From NCBI GenBank assembly GCA_023428695.1, contig JAEYWY010000030.1, positions 280,065 to 344,064 on the forward strand: DNA of 64,000 bases, read 5' to 3'. Origin of the DNA: Bacteroidota bacterium. GTDB taxonomy: Bacteria > Bacteroidota > Bacteroidia > Cytophagales > Cyclobacteriaceae. Numbering within the stretch: the first letter of the stretch is position 1; the number at the start of each line of letters is the position of its first letter. Position numbers and translations under genes: made by a program. The notes beneath the pieces were generated by a model. It was not told the DNA's origin, searched no databases, and saw nothing but the letters and a program-made list of their open reading frames with translations. Below, piece after piece: positions 16,743-24,495 of this stretch.

Positions 16743-17246
16743 TTAGTCGTCGTCAGAATCGGTATCATTGCTTCTCTCCCACGGTGCAACATTGGAATCT
16801 TCCTCTCTGCGGTAGCTGTTATTCTGCGGTTGCGTATCGTGAGACTGAGTTGGCTGCGGCGCCTCTTGTTCCAGATCGCGATAAATCTGTGAAGGATTAT
16901 TGTACCTTTTTCCGTCTGCATCAAAGTAGAATATCCGCACCGTATCCAGCCACGACTGCTGGTCATCTGCCGGGCTGTTGTAACGCAGTGGAGAGGTTGA
17001 TTCTTCGAACCCCGGCCGCCGAATGCCAGACCCCGGCGTGTAGCCCTCCGTTACAGGAAGCGGCGTCGTCCTCGGGCCCAGTCGCGGCATCTGCTGTGGC
17101 TGACGATTCTGATAACGGAGTGACGGACTGGGACGAACGTGCGCCGGCATTCCGGTCTTATCCAGAAGATATGGATCGTTAACAACCTGGCCCGTTGCCA
17201 GGGCGCAGGCTGTACAACAGATCATGGTGAATATTTGCTTTAACAT
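16743..17246 (-). CDS. Secreted proline/glutamine-rich protein, unknown
   Basis: I do not recognise this 167-residue protein. It starts with a signal peptide (MLKQIFTMICCTACALATGQ) containing three cysteines; a lipobox is possible but not clear. The mature part is low in hydrophobic residues and rich in Pro, Gln, Arg and Asp, with one compact motif (WLDTVRIFYFDADGKRYNNP) and an acidic tail (NDTDSDDD). It is probably extended in the periplasm. ATG 17246 is chosen because the frame from 17489 lacks a signal before it. It ends 14 bases before the dehydrogenase gene. Confidence 0.7.
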   Translation of the reverse strand: MLKQIFTMICCTACALATGQVVNDPYLLDKTGMPAHVRPSPSLRYQNRQPQQMPRLGPRTTPLPVTEGYTPGSGIRRPGFEESTSPLRYNSPADDQQSWLDTVRIFYFDADGKRYNNPSQIYRDLEQEAPQPTQSHDTQPQNNSYRREEDSNVAPWERSNDTDSDDD

Positions 17247-17459
17247 GCCCCTCAGTTTTACCACGAGGGGTATAAAGTGATGCCATTGCCCGTGGTTTCT
17301 TGGCTCAATAAGGGAATCGTTCGTCCCAAAATTGCCCGGCAACCCGGTCAGACGAAGCGTAAAAGCCGTCAGAAAAGATTTAAACCCGCACATACGGACA
17401 AACAGCCGACTGGCATGATTCTTCATTATCCCCGCCGGGCTGTTGGCTGCCCTGAGATT

Positions 17460-17861
17460 ATGAAATTGTGTTTGTTTGAGGATCATCATCCTGACCGGTT
17501 TATTTTTGAAAAGATATTCGAAACCCTGGGGTTTGAGTCATATCAGATCTTTGAGGACCCTGAATCAGGACTGGACGTCGCCCGAAGAGAGCAGGTTGAT
17601 GTCGTTATTATTCCGATTCATTTTTGGGGTCCCAATTACGGATTGGAAATACTTCGTCGGTGGAAGCAGTATTGCGTTAATCAGCCGATGTTTATCGGTT
17701 CGACGGCATTGATTCAGCTGGAAGACAAGGACTTATTAACAAAGGGTTTCGATCGGCTTTGCCAGAAACCCGGACTGTTTTCGATTGTCCAGCAAAAAAT
17801 CTTGTCCTGGAAAGAAAACCCGGTTGAGATCCCCCTTCTGTTGGCCGATTGTCCGAAATAA
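17460..17861 (+). CDS. Receiver-like protein with lost phospho-acceptor (pseudo-receiver)
   Basis: The 133 residues from ATG 17460 (MKLCLFEDHHPDRFIFEKIF) follow the secondary-structure order of a response-regulator receiver. E7 and D8 stand at the acidic pocket and the lysine-proline of the last strand is present (LCQKPG). The strand that should end in the phospho-acceptor reads VDVVIIPIHFWG, so P52 occupies the aspartate position and phosphorylation should not occur there. The C-terminal 20 residues extend beyond the domain. The frame from 17277 includes an unsupported basic leader. Assignment as a degenerate receiver is inference from pattern, not from a family search. Confidence 0.65.
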   Translation: MKLCLFEDHHPDRFIFEKIFETLGFESYQIFEDPESGLDVARREQVDVVIIPIHFWGPNYGLEILRRWKQYCVNQPMFIGSTALIQLEDKDLLTKGFDRLCQKPGLFSIVQQKILSWKENPVEIPLLLADCPK

Positions 17862-17936
17862 TATCCCGCTCCCGGGCTTTCGCTGGCAAAACCTCGGGTT
17901 TTTCATTTCTTTGTGGGCAACTTACCACAAAGCAAG

Positions 17937-18692
17937 ATGAGATATTTTATCCTGGCGCTGGCTATGAGCATTTCCTCACTGACGGCCGTCGCACAATCCA
18001 AGAAAGAACTTGTCAGACAGGTTGAAGAACTTAAGCAGGAAATCACGCGGCTTCAAAACGAAATCGCAGACCTGAAAAAACCCAAAGTAGTCACGATATC
18101 GGGGGAACTCCAGGAAGTGAGTTACGGACTCGGAATCTTGATGGCTTCAAATGTTCAATCCCAGGGCGTTGATACTATCGACGTCGATGTACTCGCTGAA
18201 GGATTCAAAGACGTTTTCAATGGCGATTCACTCCAGCAGGATCAACAAAAATCCATGATGGTTGTTCAATCCTACATGGAGCGAGCCTATGAGAAGAAAG
18301 CCGAAAAAATGCGGGAGGGTAATGTTGCTTTCTTTAATCAAAACCGGACCAAAGCGGGTGTAAAAGAAACGGCAAGCGGACTCCAGTATGAAGTCGTGAA
18401 ATCAGGCAACGGAAAAACGCCCGGACCAAATGACCAGGTAACTGTTCATTACACTGGCAAACTTCTCGATGGAACGGTCTTCGACAGCTCAATACAGAGT
18501 GGCAAACCCGCGACGTTTGGCGTATCACAGGTAATCCCCGGCTGGACAGAAGCGCTACAACTCATGAAAGAAGGCGATAAATTCATTCTGTACATTCCGG
18601 ACGAACTCGCATACGGCGAACGTGGTGCCGGTGGTCGAATCCCACCCTACTCGCCATTGATCTTCGAAGTCGAACTAATCAAGGTAAACTAA
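17937..18692 (+). CDS. Secreted FKBP-type peptidyl-prolyl cis-trans isomerase
   Basis: The 251 residues carry a signal peptide (MRYFILALAMSISSLTAVAQ), a coiled-coil (about 22-52), an FkpA/Mip-type N-terminal dimerisation region (SYGLGILMASNVQSQG onwards) and a complete FKBP domain (about 140-251: VTVHYTGKLLDGTVFDSS and FILYIPDELAYGERGAGGRIPP in part). It should act as a dimeric folding catalyst for exported proteins. ATG 17937 is preferred over 17913 because the signal peptide starts there. A strong terminator follows directly. Confidence 0.93.
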   Translation: MRYFILALAMSISSLTAVAQSKKELVRQVEELKQEITRLQNEIADLKKPKVVTISGELQEVSYGLGILMASNVQSQGVDTIDVDVLAEGFKDVFNGDSLQQDQQKSMMVVQSYMERAYEKKAEKMREGNVAFFNQNRTKAGVKETASGLQYEVVKSGNGKTPGPNDQVTVHYTGKLLDGTVFDSSIQSGKPATFGVSQVIPGWTEALQLMKEGDKFILYIPDELAYGERGAGGRIPPYSPLIFEVELIKVN

Positions 18693-18698
18693 AATACT

Positions 18699-18720
18699 AA
18701 AGCCCTTCGGGGCTTTTTTT
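18699..18720 (+). terminator. Terminator with UUCG tetraloop, probably bidirectional
   Basis: Stem AAAGCCC (18699-18705) and GGGCTTT (18710-18716) enclose the stable tetraloop TTCG and run into a T tract. It begins seven bases after the FKBP stop codon. The convergent small gene ends within the T tract at 18719, so the same hairpin, with A bases on its other side, may end both transcripts. Confidence 0.85.
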
Positions 18721-18964
18721 AATACACTTCCTGCGGGACAACAGTGATACCAACCCCCTTGAACACATCGTCACTGCTGCGCTCGAACTTGATGAACAAT
18801 CTTGCATCAGGGTTGCTCTCCATGAACTGCGCGTCTTGATCAGTCCATTGGTAAACAGCGTCAGACAGACAGCATACCTTTATTGTATCACCCACGGAAA
18901 TATCTACGAGTGCGGTTCTGTCAATTTCAAAAAGGACGGTGTTACTTCCAAGTTCGTAAGTCAT
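18719..18964 (-). CDS. Hypothetical protein, 81 residues
   Basis: I cannot assign this protein. It starts at ATG 18964 (MTYELGSNTVLFEID), has no signal peptide or membrane helix, and looks like a small all-beta domain (DISVGDTIKVCC; DARLFIKFERSS; GVGITVVPQEVY). It is slightly acidic. It is a single gene bounded by a terminator at its 3' end. The ordinary codon pattern and the exact fit of its stop codon in the terminator favour a real gene. Confidence 0.65.
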   Translation of the reverse strand: MTYELGSNTVLFEIDRTALVDISVGDTIKVCCLSDAVYQWTDQDAQFMESNPDARLFIKFERSSDDVFKGVGITVVPQEVY

Positions 18965-19012
18965 AGGAACGTTTTATACAACATTCCTAAAAACTGATAC
19001 CGGGTATATGAT

Positions 19013-19771
19013 CTAGGTCGTCAGCCACCTGACGATTTTTCCCCAAAGTGATTTGGGTTTCTCAGGTTCCTGAGACAGGGTTTCGTGTTCCTCAAAACGT
19101 CTGACCGCTTTAGTCGGACCTTTGGGATTCACTTTCTTATGATAATGCTGTTTGCGCCGTTCTTTCTCACGCTCGATTTCCTCTTTGCGTTTTTCGGCAG
19201 CTTCGCGTGCGAGACGTTCGCGTTCAAGAGCGACAGGATTCCGTGAATCGCGCCGTGGAGACGTACGCTGCCTGCGTTCTTTGCGTTCGCGATTTTCCGG
19301 GCGAGTTCCAGGACGCTCCTCTCTGGGTTCTTCTTGCGTTTTCGGTGCAGCCTCTTCTTTCTTGCGAGGTTCCGGCAGTTCAATTTTCCCCAGGACTTTC
19401 AAGCCCTTCAGTTCGACTTTAGGCGCCTTAATAACGCCGCCAACTTCATTCAAAAGCGTCAACTCTTCCGCCTCATTTGACTGCGGTTCTTCAGATGGTT
19501 TCGTTTCTTCAATGGCAGCGACGGGTTCCGGGGCCTCTACAGGTTCGGATGTTTCAGATAATTCGGTCGGCGGTTCGCTTACAACTATTTCCTGCCCGCG
19601 CTCGTCCTCTTCGTGGCTCTGAGGCGCAAAATGCGCAATCACAATCGTTAGCGCTGCCCCTTCAACCTTGGCATTTGCCGATGGTTCCAACGCGATGTTA
19701 TGCCGGGCAAGAAGGTCGACGATTTCTGCAGGACGCACTGAAAATTTCCGCGACAACTGTGCTAATCTCAT
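19013..19771 (-). CDS. IF2_N-like domain protein with long charged region
   Basis: The first 45 residues (MRLAQLSRKFSVRPAEIVDLLARHNI, in part) match the pattern of the IF2_N domain at the N-terminus of bacterial initiation factor 2, but no GTPase follows. The middle is acidic and Glu/Pro-rich (about 50-130). Then comes a strongly basic Arg/Glu/Lys-rich stretch, EKRKEEIEREKERRKQ and similar, likely a helical, possibly RNA- or nucleic-acid-contacting arm. The last residues (KSLWGKIVRWLTT) form an amphipathic tail. The role is unknown. Start ATG 19771. Confidence 0.8.
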   Translation of the reverse strand: MRLAQLSRKFSVRPAEIVDLLARHNIALEPSANAKVEGAALTIVIAHFAPQSHEEDERGQEIVVSEPPTELSETSEPVEAPEPVAAIEETKPSEEPQSNEAEELTLLNEVGGVIKAPKVELKGLKVLGKIELPEPRKKEEAAPKTQEEPREERPGTRPENRERKERRQRTSPRRDSRNPVALERERLAREAAEKRKEEIEREKERRKQHYHKKVNPKGPTKAVRRFEEHETLSQEPEKPKSLWGKIVRWLTT

Positions 19772-19827
19772 TCCGTATTTTTTGCGCGCGTAAATATATT
19801 ATCCAGCGCGCACAATTAAAAACCGGC

Positions 19828-20028
19828 CTACAGTGCCTTCACCACACGAAACGGAAACAGCAGGATACCGCTAATGAGCTTGAAGATTACTTCGAGTGTG
19901 AATCCAACGATCCTGAATGGCAAAAGAATTAGCCATAACAATGGGAACAACACGATCAGCACCAGCGCCAATGGCCAGCACAAAACAAAAAGAATACACC
20001 AGAGAATTATAGCGATGAGTGTTTTCAT
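19828..20028 (-). CDS. Small membrane protein, 66 residues
   Basis: This is almost entirely hydrophobic: two predicted membrane helices (about 3-37 as one long or two short helices, and 42-60) with a short basic end (FPFRVVKAL). There is no recognised family. Start ATG 20028. It lies 56 bases upstream of the IF2_N-like gene on the same strand, so cotranscription is possible. Small proteins of this build are common in Bacteroidota, but I cannot give it a function. Confidence 0.65.
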   Translation of the reverse strand: MKTLIAIILWCILFVLCWPLALVLIVLFPLLWLILLPFRIVGFTLEVIFKLISGILLFPFRVVKAL

Positions 20029-20540
20029 AGTAGCCAGTCTGTGTTAGGTTCATCAAATAAGATTCCAAATTTTGAAAGCCATCATTCGCACGATCTTTCG
20101 ACCTCATCAATTTCGTAGCATTCGATTTTGAACATAACGATGCACGGAAGTGTACACCAGAACAAAAAGTGAAAAGCTGAAAAAAAGTTGAAAGGATAAA
20201 GTTTCAGGATTGAAGTTTCAGGTTTCCCGCCGTCGCGAAACGCTTTGACGGGCAGGTTGGTTTTCAGGTTCCGGCATCCTTCGAAAAACATTATCGAAAA
20301 GCAAGTTGGACGTATCGTTGAATGTGTGGCTAATTTATAATCTCTGATTGATGGAACGAAACTTCTTTGCGTTTCCTGGCGCCTTCGCGACTTTGCGGTT
20401 AAGCCCGGCCTTGTCTGAAGAATCGTAAACGTTCAAGTTATCGTAAACAAACATGCAGCTTGCAGCCCGTAGCTTGCAACTGTTGGAAAAGCGTTGTCCT
20501 TTGATGTAGCATTCAGATTGAAAGAATTCCGAAGAAATCG
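20029..20540 (-). other. Gene-free gap with degenerate short repeats
   Basis: I see no convincing gene here; the open frames are short and low in quality. Read on the minus strand, 20280-20150 is built of loose copies of a CCTGAAACTT-like unit plus T-rich CAACTTTT stretches, interrupted by a hairpin (CCGTC at 20230-20234, GACGG at 20247-20251, with an inner GCG-AAA-CGC). At 20362-20406 there is a run of CTTTGCG/CTTCGCG-type units, and near 20455-20480 the word AGCTTGCA appears twice. These look like dispersed intergenic repeats. Confidence 0.6.
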
Positions 20541-21731
20541 TCAACCAAGACTTACCGAAATTCTTGACGCCGCTGCTACGGCTTTTGCGCGGGCAACTTC
20601 GATGGTCTCTCCCCGCGCAAGACACACCCCCATTCGACGCTCACCGTTTATTTCAGGTTTTCCAAACAAGCGGAGTTGCGTATCAGGTTCAGAGAGGGCA
20701 TCATGTATTCCCGTATAGGTTATATCCGATGAATTGCCATGAACCAGGAGTACACACGACGCCGACGGTCCGAGTTGTCGGATCACCGGAATCGGCAAAC
20801 CCAAGATGGCACGAACGTGCAACGCAAACTCTGAAAGATCTTGCGAAATCATTGTTACCATGCCCGTATCGTGAGGACGCGGCGACACTTCACTGAAATA
20901 TACGTCGTCACCTTTTACAAAAAATTCAACACCAAAGATTCCTCTTCCACCAAGCGCGTTAACAACAAACGCAGCTAACTCCTGTGCCTTCTCAAGCGCG
21001 GTCTGACTCATCAGGTGGGGTTGCCACGATTCGCGATAATCACCACGTTCCTGGCGATGTCCGACAGGCGCACAAAAGCTCACACCGCCAACGTGCCGGA
21101 TTGTTAGCAAAGTGATTTCGTAATCAAACGAAATGAGTCCTTCCACGATAACGCGACCTCTCCCGGCACGACCTCCCTCTTGCGCGTAGGTCCACGCTTT
21201 TTCAATCTCGTCTTCATTTCGCACGATGCTCTGGCCTTTCCCGGACGAACTCATGATCGGCTTGACAACGCAAGGCAGTCCTATGTGGTCAATGGCCCCT
21301 TTGTAATCATCAAAGTTCCCGGCAAAACGATAAGGTGATGTTTTGATGCCGAGCGTTTCCGCCGCGAGCCGTCGGATTCCTTCACGATTCATCGTAAGCC
21401 GCGCGGCGTTCGCCGTTGGTACTATATTAAACCCTTCCTTTTCAAGTTCCACCAATGCATCTGTTGCGATCGCTTCAACCTCCGGCACTACATACTGCGG
21501 TTTCTCTTTTAAGATAACTTCGCGCAACACATTAGCATCAAGCATAGGAACGACATGGCTTCGGTGCGCGACCTGCATAGCCGGAGCATTCGCATATCGA
21601 TCTACGGCGATTGTTTCTACACCATAACGTTGAAACTCCAGTACCACTTCCTTCCCCAATTCCCCTGCTCCGAGTAACATCACTTTTGTCGCGGATGGCG
21701 TTAACGGGGTGCCGATTCTTACAGTATTCAT
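20541..21731 (-). CDS. purT: PurT, formate-dependent GAR transformylase
   Basis: This ATP-grasp enzyme makes formyl-glycinamide ribonucleotide from GAR, ATP and formate, the folate-independent route of purine synthesis step 3. The 396 residues include the N-terminal PreATP-grasp fold (KVMLLGAGELGKEV), the ATP-grasp region (LPCVVKPIMSSSGKGQS; RVIVEGLISFDYEITLL in part) and the metal-binding end GIFGVEFFVKGDDVYFSEVSPRPHDTG in part. Length matches the E. coli enzyme. ATG 21731 (MNTVRIGTPL) is the family-like start. It is a stand-alone gene with no purine genes nearby. Confidence 0.96.
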   Translation of the reverse strand: MNTVRIGTPLTPSATKVMLLGAGELGKEVVLEFQRYGVETIAVDRYANAPAMQVAHRSHVVPMLDANVLREVILKEKPQYVVPEVEAIATDALVELEKEGFNIVPTANAARLTMNREGIRRLAAETLGIKTSPYRFAGNFDDYKGAIDHIGLPCVVKPIMSSSGKGQSIVRNEDEIEKAWTYAQEGGRAGRGRVIVEGLISFDYEITLLTIRHVGGVSFCAPVGHRQERGDYRESWQPHLMSQTALEKAQELAAFVVNALGGRGIFGVEFFVKGDDVYFSEVSPRPHDTGMVTMISQDLSEFALHVRAILGLPIPVIRQLGPSASCVLLVHGNSSDITYTGIHDALSEPDTQLRLFGKPEINGERRMGVCLARGETIEVARAKAVAAASRISVSLG

Positions 21732-22179
21732 ATAGGTAAATGAGTTGAAGACAAACATAATCAAAGACCTATCACAGGGCGCCAAAGAGGCGTGGAACTT
21801 TTTGGTCGATGAATTGCTTTATCAGTCGGTACGCAACAATTATCTTATGTAAGGTTTTGGCTGTATTTGCAATAAAAAATAAAAATCTTTTTATAGGGCG
21901 ATTTCCAATGAGTCAGAACGTATCGAAGTGAAAAAAATTGAATCCCAAAAACCCGTTTTTCATAATCAAAAGCGCAAATATTACCGGGTATACAAAAATT
22001 CCGGAAACAAAAAAATCAAACTTTCGCAGCGAAACCACGTATCTTTGTATTGGAATCAAATGAATGCGAATTAGCGGGGATTTTGATAAAAACGCAGGGG
22101 GCAATAGCCTCACAATGCCCTTAGAAAGCGCAGGATTCGGTTAGGGATCCGGCGTGGATGTTAAACTAAAATAACCAAC
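21732..22179. other. Gene-free gap, with a -7 box and possible long leader
   Basis: No convincing coding frame is visible. The stretch is AT-rich at 21840-22020. A perfect -7 element TATCTTTG occurs on the plus strand at 22040-22047, without a clear -33 TTG at the right distance. If used, it would give the small secreted-protein gene at 22180 an untranslated leader of about 125 bases. I see no riboswitch or RNA family I can name in it. Confidence 0.45.
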
Positions 22180-22395
22180 ATGAAACGTTTGTTACTGGTA
22201 GTGGGAGTCGTTCTAACCATCGGATTATTGGGTACCGGATTTGTGCAGAAGGGTGCTACAGAGAGCACCAGTCTTAAAAGGTCTTGTACAGGGTATGTTG
22301 TGATCGAAGTCGATAAAGGCATCGATTGCAACGGCGACACAATCCGGTTGGTCAAGAAACATGGATTCTTTGAAATCGCAGCGACCCAGGACTAA
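22180..22395 (+). CDS. Small secreted protein, 71 residues
   Basis: Start ATG 22180. A signal peptide (MKRLLLVVGVVLTIGLLGTGFVQ) precedes a mature part of about 48 residues, with two cysteines (SCTGYVVIEVDKGIDCNGD) that could form a disulfide. The calcium-loop-like DKGIDCNGD is probably chance. The family is unknown. A strong inverted-repeat terminator starts 26 bases after the stop codon, which, with the signal peptide, supports a real monocistronic gene. Confidence 0.7.
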   Translation: MKRLLLVVGVVLTIGLLGTGFVQKGATESTSLKRSCTGYVVIEVDKGIDCNGDTIRLVKKHGFFEIAATQD

Positions 22396-22420
22396 AATTT
22401 ACTGACATCATTACACTGAA

Positions 22421-22452
22421 ACGAAGGTCACCACATGGTGACCTTCGTCGTT
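22421..22452 (+). terminator. Perfect 13-bp inverted repeat, probable terminator
   Basis: ACGAAGGTCACCA (22421-22433) and its exact complement TGGTGACCTTCGT (22436-22448) are separated by two bases, with a short T run after. It begins 26 bases after the small secreted-protein gene. The symmetry is unusually perfect for a terminator, and the T tract is short (four bases). Confidence 0.65.
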
Positions 22453-22506
22453 TTATGAAGTTTTGATGAACTCAAAAATTATAGAATTGACTATTTTTAT
22501 TTTGTT

Positions 22507-23022
22507 ATGGCAGCGATCACCTATTCCACAAAAATTGAAAAGTTTGACAAAAAGGGCGAGAAAACCGGCTGGTCATACATCGTTGTTTCACCCACCCAGG
22601 CCCAGAAACTCAAACGAGAATGCAAGGTGTCTTTTCGCGTTAAGGGTAAACTCAACGACATGCCGCTCAAACAGGTCGCGCTGCTCCCGATGGGTGATGG
22701 CAGCTTCATTCTTCCAATCAATGCATCCATGCGGAAAACATTGGGTAAAAGAGCGGGCGATACAATTAAGGTGCAGCTCGAAGCTGATGACCGACCTCTT
22801 CGGGTTTCGAATGATTTTCTCGTATGCCTGAAAGATGACGAGAGGGCCTACAGTTTCTTCAAATCTTTACCCAGGTCACATCAGTTGTACTTCAGTAAGT
22901 GGATCGACAGTGCTAAAACTGACGCAACGAAATCGAAACGAATCACAATGGCGGTTATCGGACTTTCACAACATCAGGGTTACCCTGAAATGATCCGCGC
23001 GAATAAGAACAAACCATTATAA
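22507..23022 (+). CDS. YdeI/OmpD-associated family protein with DUF1905 domain
   Basis: The 171 residues start MAAITYSTKIEKFDKKGEKTG. The first 95 residues form a DUF1905-like beta-barrel (SYIVVSPTQAQKL; VKGKLNDMPLKQVALLPMGDGSFILPIN in part; GKRAGDTIKVQL). The rest is the helical YdeI/OmdA domain (FFKSLPRSHQLYFSKWIDSAKTDATKSKRI in part). The biochemical role of the family is not established. It is soluble and cytoplasmic, and its 3' end overlaps that of arfB by six bases. Confidence 0.85.
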   Translation: MAAITYSTKIEKFDKKGEKTGWSYIVVSPTQAQKLKRECKVSFRVKGKLNDMPLKQVALLPMGDGSFILPINASMRKTLGKRAGDTIKVQLEADDRPLRVSNDFLVCLKDDERAYSFFKSLPRSHQLYFSKWIDSAKTDATKSKRITMAVIGLSQHQGYPEMIRANKNKPL

Positions 23023-23433
23023 TGGTTTCTGACGCCACTGTTTCTTCTCCGACAATTGTTTTTTCCTACGTATCCTTTCGTCTTTAGAAGCCTTTGTCGG
23101 CTTCGTTGGTCTGCGTTTCTTTCTGCGTTCGAACGCTTTGGCCAGCATGCGATCGAGTTTCACAGTGACGGCCTCACGATTCTGATACTGAGACCTGCTC
23201 TCCTGCGCATCAATTACAAGCTCGCCATCTTTTGTAATGTTCGCGCCCAGTTTCTTATGAACGGTTTGTTTCTCTTCTTCCGTGAGAATACGCGAATTGT
23301 CAATATGAAAACGGAGTGTAACGCGCGTGCTCACTTTATTGACATTCTGTCCGCCGGGACCACGGCTACGTGAAGTCGTGAAGGTGAGTTCGGGTGCAAG
23401 GAGTTCAGCATTTAGTCGTGTTGCCATAGACAA
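23017..23433 (-). CDS. arfB: ArfB, stalled-ribosome rescue peptidyl-tRNA hydrolase
   Basis: This 138-residue protein is a release-factor-like hydrolase that frees ribosomes stalled on non-stop mRNA. The catalytic GGQ is at residues 27-29 (SRGPGGQNVNKVSTRVTLRF). The basic C-terminal tail (RRKKRRPTKPTKASKDERIRRKK in part) is the extension that enters the empty mRNA channel. The length is that of ArfB/YaeJ, much shorter than a true release factor. The start is ATG 23433, or 23427 two codons later. It is followed after three bases by the start region of the neighbouring epimerase-like gene on the same strand. Confidence 0.95.
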   Translation of the reverse strand: MSMATRLNAELLAPELTFTTSRSRGPGGQNVNKVSTRVTLRFHIDNSRILTEEEKQTVHKKLGANITKDGELVIDAQESRSQYQNREAVTVKLDRMLAKAFERRKKRRPTKPTKASKDERIRRKKQLSEKKQWRQKPL

Positions 23434-23436
23434 TTA

Positions 23437-24228
23437 TCAAAAGTCCATTAACATGGGATCATCATATACGAATTCGTAGTCGAGTTCCTGTCTTAATTTT
23501 TCACTAATCACATACCTGCCATCAGTTGTCCGCGGACCAGCAAACAAGGGAGGCGGAGTTCCGGCGAGCCTGCACGCGTGGGAATAAAACTGCTCTTTGG
23601 CAGGATGTGCGCTACTGCACGCGTTGTATATGCCATTCCGCACATCGCGTGAAATGACCTTTTCAATGATCCCGATACAATCACGCTGATGGATGAGGTT
23701 GACAGGATCGTCGGCACCAGACACCGTTTTCCCCGACAGGAACCGGCCAGGATGCCGCAACGGCCCGACCATACCTGCAAATCGGATTACAACAGTTGAA
23801 AGACCAGACTCCTGAATAAACATACGTTCCGCGCGAAAAAGCAAACTCGCCGGATTTGCATCGTCTTCGATAACACCCCCACTCCTACCGTGGTACACTG
23901 ATGATGCACTCAGGAAAATTATTGTCGATACGTTTGCCTGCCGACACAGTTTCACAGCCTTCGCTATGTGCGATAAGAAGACCGATTCATCACCAATCTT
24001 TCGCCTTGGGGGAATGCTTACGACGAGGAAGTCACAATCAAAAAAATCACCGGCATCATTCACATCAGAAAGATCTATGAGATGGGGTTCAATTCCATAC
24101 CTGGCAAGTAGACTAAGGTTTTCGTCGTGTGTTGTCGAACCTTTGACCGAATACCCGGAAGCAAGCAGGGACGCGGCTAACGGTTTGCCCAGCCATCCAC
24201 ATCCCAGTATGCTAATCTTTTTCTTCAC
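23437..24228 (-). CDS. NAD(P)-dependent epimerase/dehydratase-like protein (YeeZ type)
   Basis: The 263 residues form an extended SDR/atypical epimerase fold. The nucleotide-binding loop is ILGCGWLGKPLAASL (about 7-21), the beta4 region reads FLVVSIPPRRK, and SASSVYHGRSG stands where the catalytic Ser-Tyr is expected, but without a clean YxxxK. That is the build of the YeeZ group, which is probably NAD(P)-binding but of unknown activity. It is upstream of arfB on the same strand with a three-base gap, suggesting a two-gene operon. Confidence 0.85.
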   Translation of the reverse strand: MKKKISILGCGWLGKPLAASLLASGYSVKGSTTHDENLSLLARYGIEPHLIDLSDVNDAGDFFDCDFLVVSIPPRRKIGDESVFLSHIAKAVKLCRQANVSTIIFLSASSVYHGRSGGVIEDDANPASLLFRAERMFIQESGLSTVVIRFAGMVGPLRHPGRFLSGKTVSGADDPVNLIHQRDCIGIIEKVISRDVRNGIYNACSSAHPAKEQFYSHACRLAGTPPPLFAGPRTTDGRYVISEKLRQELDYEFVYDDPMLMDF

Positions 24229-24321
24229 TTTTTAATTATCACGTAGCTATGGTTGTGCAGGCATCCAATTTATTAAAGATAAACTTTATTGGTTGCAACC
24301 ACGAAATACGCTACATATCAA

Positions 24322-24495
24322 ATGATACGAACATTAGGCATTATACTTACCATCATTGGAATGGCCGGACTTATCACCGGTGTCCTGGGTATTTTTGGAC
24401 AAAACCTTGTGGCACTCAGCCCCTGGGCGATGGCGATCCTCGGATTAATCTTTTTTTCTTCCGGCATCGGATTGCTGAAGCGGTACCGATCCTGA
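24322..24495 (+). CDS. Small membrane protein, 57 residues
   Basis: From ATG 24322 (MIRTLGIILTIIGMAG) two membrane helices are predicted (about 4-26 and 32-50), with a short basic end (LLKRYRS). The family is not recognised; two-helix proteins of this size are common. It overlaps the end of the DUF817 gene on the other strand by about 50 bases, so one of the two ends could be wrong, but both have good codon patterns. Confidence 0.6.
   Translation: MIRTLGIILTIIGMAGLITGVLGIFGQNLVALSPWAMAILGLIFFSSGIGLLKRYRS

Noticed and set aside
20335..20718. Small frames in the 20.3-20.7 kb region
   Set aside because: They are built from intergenic repeat sequence or are antisense to purT.
21913..22113. 66-codon minus-strand frame MRLLPPAFLSKSPL
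   Set aside because: It is AT-rich, without a ribosome-binding site, and lies over the plus-strand promoter-like element.
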